Shown: piece by piece, positions 1-6,042 of the stretch | Layout of the letters: each line of letters begins with the position of its first letter | Position numbering within the stretch: the stretch's first letter is position 1 | Assembly (NCBI GenBank): GCA_964617715.1 | Contig: CAZTZN010000251.1 | Location: 1 to 6,066 of the forward strand | DNA from: JALGVA01 sp964617715 | Lineage (GTDB): Bacteria; Armatimonadota; Zipacnadia; Zipacnadales; UBA5352 | Length of the DNA stretch: 6,066 nucleotides | Reading direction: 5' to 3' | Made by a program: the position numbers and the translations under genes | The notes under the pieces: generated by a model | Database searches by the model: none | What the model was told of the DNA's origin: nothing | What the model saw: only the letters and a program-made list of their open reading frames with translations

Positions 1-4
1 GGAG

Positions 5-24
5 GGCGGCTCTTTAGAGCCGCC
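5..24. repeat. Perfect inverted repeat, 8-bp stem with TTTA loop
   Basis: GGCGGCTC (5-12) and GAGCCGCC (17-24) are exact reverse complements around TTTA. An additional T13-A16 match would leave only a two-base loop. No T-run follows on either strand, so it is not a textbook intrinsic terminator. It could be the 3' end hairpin of a gene lying before the window, or a leader structure. Confidence 0.55.
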
Positions 25-74
25 GCCGTTGGCGTCGGTTACGATCCGAGAACGGTGGCGCATCTGAAGACGCG

Positions 75-107
75 CCCGCGAGACGGACATGATGATGGGT
101 TCGCGGG
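75..107. repeat. Inverted repeat, 7-bp perfect stem
   Basis: CCCGCGA (75-81) and TCGCGGG (101-107) are exact reverse complements separated by 19 bases, with G-U extensions possible on both sides of the stem. It could be a leader hairpin. In DNA this GC-rich, a 7-bp match alone is modest evidence. Confidence 0.35.
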
Positions 108-130
108 TAGGCCGCGACAGCGCACGACAG

Positions 131-145
131 CGGCCCTCCGGGCCG
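131..145. repeat. Perfect GC hairpin, 6-bp stem with 3-base loop
   Basis: CGGCCC (131-136) and GGGCCG (140-145) pair around TCC. The hairpin lies one base before the still stronger one at 147-168, so the two would stack as tandem stem-loops in RNA. No T-tract follows. A role in termination, RNA stability or pausing is possible but unproven. Confidence 0.45.
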
Positions 146-146
146 C

Positions 147-168
147 CCCCCGGCGAGGGCGCCGGGGG
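147..168. repeat. Perfect all-GC hairpin, 9-bp stem with AGGG loop
   Basis: CCCCCGGCG (147-155) and CGCCGGGGG (160-168) are exact reverse complements around AGGG, the strongest simple hairpin seen in the window. The bases that follow (CACAACGGC) contain no T-run, so a classical intrinsic terminator is not supported. It could act as a U-tract-less terminator for an upstream unit, or as a structured leader of gene 1. Confidence 0.5.
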
Positions 169-264
169 CACAACGGCAACGGCCAAACGGCGACGGCGAG
201 CCGGTTAGGAGAGCCGCCCCTCCCACGGCAACGGTCGCAATCGCCGCCACCGGTCCATGCCACG

Positions 265-276
265 GAGCAATTGCTC
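265..276. promoter_or_regulatory. 12-base perfect palindrome upstream of gene 1, possible operator
   Basis: GAGCAATTGCTC is a perfect two-fold symmetric site ending 23 bases before the ATG of gene 1. Its AT core stands out from the surrounding GC-rich sequence. Such symmetry fits binding by a dimeric transcription factor, but no regulator gene and no second copy of the site are visible in the window. The assignment is inference from symmetry and position. Confidence 0.3.
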
Positions 277-286
277 GCCACGCCAT

Positions 287-290
287 GGAG
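287..290 (+). promoter_or_regulatory. Shine-Dalgarno of gene 1
   Basis: GGAG lies nine bases before the ATG at 300. It supports this ATG over the out-of-frame ATG at 310, which sits in a repeated copy of the same local sequence. Confidence 0.5.
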
Positions 291-299
291 TGATCGCGG

Positions 300-1394
300 A
301 TGACCGCTGATGACCGGACGCTTGCGGTGCTCGGCGGGGGCGCCGGGGCCCGCGCGGCGGCCGCTGAGTTAGCCCTCGCGGGCTGGCAGGTGCGCCTGTG
401 GGACCTGCCCGAGTTCATCGATGGGATCGCGCCACTGCTGAGCGACCATCACCTCGAGGTTGACGGACTCACCGAGGGGCATGCGGAGCTGCAGCTTGTA
501 ACCGATGACGTCCACGATGCCTGCGAGGGCGTCTCCCTGGTCCTGATCGTCGCCCAGGCCGCGGGCCATCGTCCCATCGCTGAAGCACTGGCCGCCGCAG
601 TCACCTACGACCAGACGGTCGTGGTCATGCCGGGCAGCACGGGCGGTGCGCTGCAGGTCGCGCAGATCATCACCGATGCGCGCGGCTTCGCGCCGACCGT
701 CGCCGAGACCGCGACTCTCCCCTGCGCCGCCCGCACCCGGGGCGAACGCGGCGTGACCATCAACCACCGCGTGAAGCTGGTCAAGCTCGCGGCGCTCCCC
801 ACGTCCGCGACCCGCCGCGTCGTGCGTGACCTCAAACCCGCCTTCGGTGGCCTCCAGGCGGCGGCGAGCGTGCTCGAGACCAGCCTGAGCAACGGCAATC
901 CGGTCATCCACCCGGCGGTGATGCTGCTCAACGCCGCTTTCGTCGAGCGGGTCGAGGGCGATTGGGAGTTCTACGCCGACGGCGTGACTCCCGCGGTGGC
1001 GCGCCTCATCGAGGACCTCGATGAGGAGCGGCTCGCGCTCGGCCGCGCCATGGGCCTGGACCTTCTCCCTGAGCCGGAGATGTCGCTGCACCAGGGTTAC
1101 TCCAAGGTCGCGGACTACCTGGTGGCCTACCGCGACGGCCCCGGCTTCCAGGACCTCGGCGGCCCGGACTCGCTGCGACACCGCTACTTGACCGAGGACG
1201 TCGCCTTCGCGCTGGTCACGTGGCTGGAGCTGGCGCAGGTCTTCGGAGTCGCCATGCCCACTGCTGAGGCGGTCGTGAGCATCGCGTCCTCGGTCCTCGA
1301 CGAGGACCTGCGCGGTTCGCCTGCACGCGGTCTGCACGCGCTGGGCCTCGCCGGCATGTCCGCGGAACAGATCATTGCGTACTGCCGCGGGTAG
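300..1394 (+). CDS. NAD(P)-dependent opine dehydrogenase-family oxidoreductase (octopine/nopaline dehydrogenase type)
   Basis: The 364-residue product has the family's two-domain plan and usual length. Residues 8-35 form an N-terminal Rossmann unit with G12-x-G14-x-x-A17 and an acidic D35 at the end of the second strand, which would favour NAD(H). A linker carries the family-like LPCAAR (140-145). The C-terminal helical domain contains NPVIHP (200-205), whose H204 matches the conserved catalytic His of octopine/nopaline dehydrogenases, and a typical RYLTED segment (295-300). Characterised members reductively condense an amino acid with a 2-oxo acid, but many family members have unknown substrates. 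No signal peptide is seen, so it is cytoplasmic. No nicotianamine-synthase-like or transporter partner of opine metallophore clusters is visible, so a metallophore role is unsupported. The heparinase-like gene follows 47 bases downstream. Family assignment is confident; substrate is unknown. Confidence 0.85.
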   Translation: MTADDRTLAVLGGGAGARAAAAELALAGWQVRLWDLPEFIDGIAPLLSDHHLEVDGLTEGHAELQLVTDDVHDACEGVSLVLIVAQAAGHRPIAEALAAAVTYDQTVVVMPGSTGGALQVAQIITDARGFAPTVAETATLPCAARTRGERGVTINHRVKLVKLAALPTSATRRVVRDLKPAFGGLQAAASVLETSLSNGNPVIHPAVMLLNAAFVERVEGDWEFYADGVTPAVARLIEDLDEERLALGRAMGLDLLPEPEMSLHQGYSKVADYLVAYRDGPGFQDLGGPDSLRHRYLTEDVAFALVTWLELAQVFGVAMPTAEAVVSIASSVLDEDLRGSPARGLHALGLAGMSAEQIIAYCRG

Positions 1395-1429
1395 GTCGGA
1401 CCGAGCGCCGCACAATTCGTCCGCCGTAC

Positions 1430-1435
1430 GGAGGT
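1430..1435 (+). promoter_or_regulatory. Shine-Dalgarno of gene 2
   Basis: GGAGGT, a near-consensus site, lies six bases before the ATG at 1442 and fixes that start. It overlaps the 8-base palindrome CCGTACGG (1424-1431). The 47-base gap after gene 1 contains no terminator-like element, which favours co-transcription. Confidence 0.7.
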
Positions 1436-1441
1436 CTCGAC

Positions 1442-4400
1442 ATGTCACGCAGCGCCATCGCCGCGATCATCGCATCCATTGTGTGCACCGCGACGGGAGC
1501 GTGGGCCGAATTGCAGATCCTCGATCAGCCCATGTGGGTCTTCCCCGGTCAGACCTTCCGCATCGCCCTCGGCCAGCCCGCCGGGGCCGGCGAACTTGAC
1601 GTCGAGTACCCCGGCAACGTCGAGATGTTCGACCGTTGGGACCAGGACGAGCGCCAGCGCTTCTACTTCCGCGCCCTCGAGCCCGGCGACGCCACCATCA
1701 GCTTCTCAGGCGCGGGCGGGGAGCTGCAGATCATCGTGCCGGTCATCGCGTGGGGTGACATCTATGAGCCGCGCGAAGCCCGAGGAGTCCAGCTTCCGCG
1801 CCTCTGGCCCATGGGTGGGCAGATCGATGAGCCCAAGCGCGGCCCGACCCTCTACACCGCCCGGGAGCTTCAGGAGCTGCGCGCGTCCGGAGCGGAGCCG
1901 GGGCCCATCGCGCAGCGATGGATCGAGATGACCGACGAGGAGATCTGGTCAATCATCCCCGGCCCCGCCATCCCGCGCACCTGCCTCATGGTGCTGGGCG
2001 GCTATGACGCCGACCGCGGCGTCGGTAAGGGCTGTCCGGTGTGCGGCGCCGCCATCTACGAGGGCCGCAGCGGCTTCTACCCGTGGGTGTTCGACCCGGT
2101 GAACCATCCATGGAAGGTCGGCTGCCCCAACTGCGGCACCTGGTTTCCCTCCAATGACTGGCAGAACGGGGACATGCACTCGGGGCCCTTCCCCGATGAT
2201 GGCTGGGGCTGCGAGCCGGTCGATCCGGTCTCAGGCGCCTCGGGCACACCCTGGCGCTGGCCCTTCATCGCCTACTACCATCAGTGGCAGGCCTACATGA
2301 ACACGCTCACGCCCGGCATCATCCAGGCCGCCACCGCCTACGCCACCACCGGCGACGAGCGCTACGCCCACGCCTGCGCGGTGGCGCTAGTGCGCTTCGC
2401 CGAGAGTCACCTCGACATGAGCCTGAACCTCAATCACCGCAAGCGCGCCTTCCGCGACGGCGTCTACCAGTGGCCCGTGGGCGCGCCCATTGACTCCCTC
2501 ATCGGGCGGCTCAGCGGCAGCTTCTCATACATCCAGCCCAACTGGGACACCCCGCGCATGGAGAACGCCGCACGCGCCTACGACCTGATCTTCGACACCA
2601 TCGCCGATGATCAGGCCTTGCTCGAGTTCGTGCGCAGCCGACACCATCCCGAGATTCAGACCGCCGAGGACCTGCACCGCTTCCTGCAGGCCGGGATCAT
2701 CCGCACCTGTGCCCAGTATGGCATCGACAACGCGGTCGCGCGCAACTGGCCCATGCAGGAACAGATGGTCGCCACCATGGCGCTCGCGCTCGGGACGCCC
2801 CAGTCTCTCGGGCTGGTCGATCATCTGCTCAACGGCCCGCCGGCGCTGCGCTACTCGCTCACCAACCAGTACCTCAAGGACGGCGCCGGCCACGAGACCG
2901 GCGGCTACAATCGCATCCAGATCCGCGATATGCTCGGGCTCGCCGACCTGTTCGCCCGCATAGAGAGCCTGATGCCCGATCTCTACCGGCCACCGAAGTA
3001 CATCTCGCTGGTCGAGGACCCCAAGTTCCGCCAGATCTTCGACTTCCCGCTCGACGCCTCACTGATCGCGCGCACCACCGACGAGACCGGCGACGCCGGC
3101 CACCCCAGCACCGATCCGGCGCCGCTGCGGCAGGGCAAGCCGCTGGAGCGCGCGGACTTCGCCCAGGCCTTCGCGTGGACCGGCGTGCCGCGCTTCGCCC
3201 AGGCCGCGTGGGGGCCGAGTGGGAGCGTCCCCGGCAACGTCTCGCCCGAGGTTGCGGCGCAGATCGAGCGCATCGGGCGGGAGCTGGGCTGGATGGTTGA
3301 TCTGCCCAGCAACATCCTGGACGGCTACGGGCACGCGATCCTGCGCTCGGGGGAGGGCGACCGCCAGCGGGCGCTGTGGGTGCGCTACGGTGTGGCCATC
3401 CAGCATCGCCACCGGGATATGCTGACCTTCGGCCTGGAGGCGCTGCAACGCAAGCTGCTGCCCGAGCTGGGCTACCCGGTCGGATGGACCTACTCGGGGG
3501 TGTGGGAGAGCAACTGGGGCACGCACTACGGCACGCATATCACGGGCGTTCCGACTTCCAGCTTCCCCATCGGCGGCGTGGAGACCTTCGCGGCCAGCGC
3601 CCCGGCGCAGTACGTCCGCGTGGCCTCCGAAGTTCCCGACGAGGGTGACACCCAGCCGCGCCGCGAACGCGTGCTGGTGCTGGTGGACATCGACGATCAG
3701 GACTGCTACGCCATCGCGCTCGAACGCGTCTTCGGCGGCACCGAGCACACCTGGTCCTTCCACGGGCCCAGCGGCCCGGCGCAGTTCTCCGGCGTGACGC
3801 TTACTCCGCAGGGCGGTGGCACCGTCGCCGGACCCGATGTCCCCTACCGCGACACCTCGTTCGCGCCCTCCGGCGACGGTGAGCTGCGCTGCCTCAATTT
3901 CATGCCGGATCCGAGCGTCGGCGAGGTCACCGGCCCATGGGAGGCCAGCTTCGAGTTGGAGGGCCAGGACGGCGTCTTCCTCCATGCCACGCAGCTCACC
4001 CCGAGCGACGGCCGCATCTGGACCTCGGTATGCAGCGCGCCCGGCGGCGCCTCGACCTACAAGGCCACCTGGTGCGTGCTGCAACGCTCCGGTGAGGAGC
4101 CGCTGCGCAGCCAGTATCTGACGGTGCTGGAGCCCTACGAAGGCGAGCGGCGGGTGCGCAGCATAGAGCCGGTGCGCGTCAGCGGCGACCTGATGGCCGA
4201 TGACTTCCCGCCGCTGGCCCTGCGTGTGACCACCGACGAGTTCACCGACACCATCATCATCCAGCCGCGCCACGGCTTCGCCTGCGCGACCGCTGATGGC
4301 TCGCTGACCACCGACGCCGAGTTTGCGCTCTGGCGGCAGCGCGGCGGCGCGCTCGACACCGCGGTGCTGGTGCGCGGCACCGCGCTGGTGTCCATCGACG

Positions 4401-5038
4401 AGGGGCTGACGCTGGCGGTGCCCGAGTACACCGGCGTTATCGAGAGCTGCGACTGGCCCGACCGGACGGTGCGGGTGCGCTGGGACGAGGCCCTCCAGGG
4501 CCTCGCCGACCAGGCGATCTGGACCGGCGCGGCGGCCGGCGATGCCGAGCGGCTCATGCAGGTGCAGTTCACCGGCGCGGGCGCGGCCGACGCCTCGGCG
4601 CTGGTGGGCCGGCACGTGCGCATCAGCAACGACGCCGGCAATCGCGCCGCGCACACCATCGTCGCCGCCGAGCCCATCGAGGGTGGCGTGCAGCTTACCC
4701 TCGACTACGATGCGCGCGTGGGCGAGGGCCCGGTGAGCGCGACCGCCGACGGTGTGGTGACCAGCGGCGTGGGCTTCCGCCTGAACGCCTTCGGCTACTA
4801 CGACGGCAAGACCGTCGCGAATGAGGACGGCAGCGCGGCCTACCGCTTCACGCGCCTCGACCGCGGCGTCTCCGCAATCATCGACGAAGCGCGTCACGGC
4901 CAGGTCCCGGCGGCCACGCTCGCCAAGGCCTTCACCGACCGCGACGGCGACGGGCTGGCGCGCATGATCCTCTACGACTACGGCCCCGGCGACACCGTCA
5001 CCATCCCGTGCTGGGCGATGGTTCGCCGCGAGCGATGA
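1442..5038 (+). CDS. Large exported heparinase II/III-like protein, probable polysaccharide lyase
   Basis: The 1198-residue product starts with a Sec signal peptide, probably cleaved after AWA (20-22). Residues 23-105 look like a beta-sandwich. Next is a paired-CxxC segment (C198/C201 and C228/C231, CPVC and CPNC). Residues 275-510 are helical, as in the alpha/alpha toroid of heparinase II/III, and include NWPMQEQ (435-441) and HETGGYN (484-490), where Y489 is a candidate catalytic tyrosine. Residues 628-776 resemble the heparinase II/III C-terminal beta domain, with HRHRD (655-659) followed by LPELGYP, and RVFGG...WSFHGP (762-776). The remaining 420 or so residues look beta-rich and end near DRDGDG (1166-1171), a possible Ca site. 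It is far longer than classical heparinases (about 650-770 residues). Lyases of this fold cleave acidic glycans by beta-elimination; substrate and activity are unproven, and several motifs differ from the usual forms. Confidence 0.82.
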   Translation: MSRSAIAAIIASIVCTATGAWAELQILDQPMWVFPGQTFRIALGQPAGAGELDVEYPGNVEMFDRWDQDERQRFYFRALEPGDATISFSGAGGELQIIVPVIAWGDIYEPREARGVQLPRLWPMGGQIDEPKRGPTLYTARELQELRASGAEPGPIAQRWIEMTDEEIWSIIPGPAIPRTCLMVLGGYDADRGVGKGCPVCGAAIYEGRSGFYPWVFDPVNHPWKVGCPNCGTWFPSNDWQNGDMHSGPFPDDGWGCEPVDPVSGASGTPWRWPFIAYYHQWQAYMNTLTPGIIQAATAYATTGDERYAHACAVALVRFAESHLDMSLNLNHRKRAFRDGVYQWPVGAPIDSLIGRLSGSFSYIQPNWDTPRMENAARAYDLIFDTIADDQALLEFVRSRHHPEIQTAEDLHRFLQAGIIRTCAQYGIDNAVARNWPMQEQMVATMALALGTPQSLGLVDHLLNGPPALRYSLTNQYLKDGAGHETGGYNRIQIRDMLGLADLFARIESLMPDLYRPPKYISLVEDPKFRQIFDFPLDASLIARTTDETGDAGHPSTDPAPLRQGKPLERADFAQAFAWTGVPRFAQAAWGPSGSVPGNVSPEVAAQIERIGRELGWMVDLPSNILDGYGHAILRSGEGDRQRALWVRYGVAIQHRHRDMLTFGLEALQRKLLPELGYPVGWTYSGVWESNWGTHYGTHITGVPTSSFPIGGVETFAASAPAQYVRVASEVPDEGDTQPRRERVLVLVDIDDQDCYAIALERVFGGTEHTWSFHGPSGPAQFSGVTLTPQGGGTVAGPDVPYRDTSFAPSGDGELRCLNFMPDPSVGEVTGPWEASFELEGQDGVFLHATQLTPSDGRIWTSVCSAPGGASTYKATWCVLQRSGEEPLRSQYLTVLEPYEGERRVRSIEPVRVSGDLMADDFPPLALRVTTDEFTDTIIIQPRHGFACATADGSLTTDAEFALWRQRGGALDTAVLVRGTALVSIDEGLTLAVPEYTGVIESCDWPDRTVRVRWDEALQGLADQAIWTGAAAGDAERLMQVQFTGAGAADASALVGRHVRISNDAGNRAAHTIVAAEPIEGGVQLTLDYDARVGEGPVSATADGVVTSGVGFRLNAFGYYDGKTVANEDGSAAYRFTRLDRGVSAIIDEARHGQVPAATLAKAFTDRDGDGLARMILYDYGPGDTVTIPCWAMVRRER

Positions 5039-5102
5039 GCCGGCATCCCGCCGCGCCGTGGCGGGAGCGAGGAACCCCGCGCAACCTGCGGGCGTTGGCT
5101 CA
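5036..5102 (+). other. Predicted three-way-junction RNA between genes 2 and 3
   Basis: The segment can fold with an outer stem 5036-5044/5094-5102 (TGAGCC with GGCTCA, then two G-U pairs and a C-G pair) enclosing two hairpins. The first is 5046-5052/5060-5066, seven perfect pairs. The second is 5076-5080/5088-5092, five perfect pairs. The outer stem begins on the stop codon of gene 2. No T-run follows, so intrinsic termination is not indicated; attenuation, transcript processing, stabilisation of the long upstream message or control of gene 3 translation are options. The fold was found by eye in GC-rich DNA, where chance pairing is common. Confidence 0.35.
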
Positions 5103-5141
5103 CGTAGAGGCCCGTAGACGCGCGCACTCCTCAGGCATAGC

Positions 5142-5147
5142 GGAGGT
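5142..5147 (+). promoter_or_regulatory. Shine-Dalgarno deciding a GTG start for gene 3
   Basis: GGAGGT lies seven bases before the GTG at 5155. This spacing, together with a well-formed signal peptide beginning at that codon, is why I choose 5155 rather than the longer in-frame start at 5008, which would overlap gene 2. The ATG at 5153 is out of frame and meets a stop after four codons. Confidence 0.7.
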
Positions 5148-5154
5148 GGTTGAT

Positions 5155-6042
5155 GTGGCAAGGATAGCGATGTGCATTGGGCTGCTCGTAGTGGTCGCGC
5201 TGCCGGTGGCGGCGCAGCCTGCCGGCGGGCAGCAGCAGGACCTCGACCGCATGGCGGCCGAGCAGAAGCTGCAGGAGCGCATCTCGTTCTTCGAGGAGAT
5301 GGGCCTGCCTCGCGAGGCCGCGACCGTCATGGCCGTCTTCGCCGAGGCCGGCATGGACCCGGCGCAGATGGCCCTCATGATGATGATGGGCGAGCGTGGC
5401 GGCGAGGAGGCCATGCTGCCCATGCTCATGATGAACTCGATGAAGGGCGCCGCGGCCCTCGCTCCCGCCATGGTCGAGCGCGACGGGCGGCTGTTCATCG
5501 CCGAGGGCGGTATGCTCTACGTCATCGACGAGGAGACGCTCGAGGTCGTCTCGACCCTTGAGTATGCTCCCAGGCCGGCGCCCGAGGACAGTCCCATCTG
5601 GTCGCTGCTCGGGCCAATGATGGCCGGCGCGCGCGGCAAGGCCCAGCAGACCGCGTGCCTGAGCAACCTCAAGCAGCTCGGCCTCGCCTTCATGATGTAC
5701 CTGCAGGACCACGACAACTGGCTGCCGGACGAGAACTGGGTCGAGGCGGTCTATCCGTACATCCTCAACCGCGCGGTCTTCACCTGCCCGTCGCGGCCCG
5801 AGCAGCCGGTCGCCTACGCGCTCAACGAGGCGCTGCTGCCCATGAACATGGGCGAACTGCCGAACCCGGCGGAGACGGTACTGGCCTTCGAGACCCTCGA
5901 GGGCGGCGAGGCCCCGGTGGGCGGCGCGGAGCTGGTCCCGCCCGACGGCATCCACAACGGCGGCATCAACGTGCTCTTCGCCGACGGCCACGTCAAGTGG
6001 GTGCTGCCCCAGGCCGCCGTGCAACTGCTCGCGGGGCAGTAG
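5155..6042 (+). CDS. Exported Met-rich protein with pseudopilin-type H-X9-DG domain, no prepilin helix
   Basis: From GTG 5155 the product has 295 residues. Residues 1-20 form a Sec signal peptide (R3, then a hydrophobic core, with cleavage probable after VAA before Q21). A helical, charged stretch (28-65) leads to a Met-rich region (72-106, with M75-M78 consecutive). Residues 110-133 resemble a single beta-propeller-type hairpin (GRLFIAEGG, then LYVIDEETLE). From about 159 the sequence reads like the globular part of pseudopilin-like H-X9-DG proteins: ARGKAQQTACLSNLKQLG, then YLQDHDNWLP, one further Cys (C211), and H267-x9-D277-G278. The usual N-terminal FTLIELL prepilin motif and membrane helix are absent, so normal prepilin processing is unlikely. 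The partner is unknown. It follows gene 2 by 116 bases and may be co-transcribed. Domain call is confident; function is not. Confidence 0.8.
   Translation: MARIAMCIGLLVVVALPVAAQPAGGQQQDLDRMAAEQKLQERISFFEEMGLPREAATVMAVFAEAGMDPAQMALMMMMGERGGEEAMLPMLMMNSMKGAAALAPAMVERDGRLFIAEGGMLYVIDEETLEVVSTLEYAPRPAPEDSPIWSLLGPMMAGARGKAQQTACLSNLKQLGLAFMMYLQDHDNWLPDENWVEAVYPYILNRAVFTCPSRPEQPVAYALNEALLPMNMGELPNPAETVLAFETLEGGEAPVGGAELVPPDGIHNGGINVLFADGHVKWVLPQAAVQLLAGQ

Larger units (their letters stand above)
1..299. other. Upstream region without a supportable gene, rich in inverted repeats
   Basis: No convincing gene is seen here. One + frame stays open from the window edge to a TGA at 301-303, but its product is dominated by Arg, Pro, Gly and Ala. 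About 30% of its codons end in A or T, clearly more than in the three real genes, and it uses AGA, AGG and TTA. The stretch holds four perfect inverted repeats (5-24, 75-107, 131-145, 147-168), short ACGGC-type repetition around 172-200 and again near 225-234, and a 12-base palindrome at 265-276. I could not identify a sigma-70-like promoter. It may be the end of an upstream transcription unit plus the leader of gene 1. Confidence 0.55.

Noticed and set aside
1..303. Open + frame at the left edge as the tail of an upstream gene
   Set aside because: Arg/Pro-rich product, many A/T-ending codons compared with the genes here, and several hairpins inside it. The ATGA overlap keeps it as a low-interest note only.
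14..418. A - strand 134-codon frame across the upstream region and gene 1 start
   Set aside because: Low-complexity product that overlaps the well-supported start of gene 1, with no recognisable motif.
300..1394. Gene 1 as part of an opine metallophore (staphylopine or pseudopaline type) cluster
   Set aside because: No nicotianamine-synthase-like gene, exporter or receptor is visible, and the neighbour is a polysaccharide lyase candidate.
369..1448. A 359-codon open frame on the - strand opposite gene 1
   Set aside because: The + strand product has a Rossmann motif and the opine dehydrogenase His motif. The antisense product is low in complexity and has no family features.
5103..5118. Direct repeat CGTAGA at 5103-5108 and 5113-5118
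   Set aside because: Two six-base copies are within what chance allows, with no third copy or clear context.
5008..5154. Longer N-terminus for gene 3 from the GTG at 5008
   Set aside because: It would overlap the end of gene 2 and bury the signal peptide behind 49 Arg-rich residues. The GTG at 5155 has a strong Shine-Dalgarno at the right distance.
3059..5161. A 700-codon open frame on the - strand opposite gene 2
   Set aside because: It is the antisense shadow of a strongly GC3-biased gene. Its product is a low-complexity mix of Ala, Gly, Val, Arg and His with no recognisable domain, while the + strand shows clear heparinase-type motifs.
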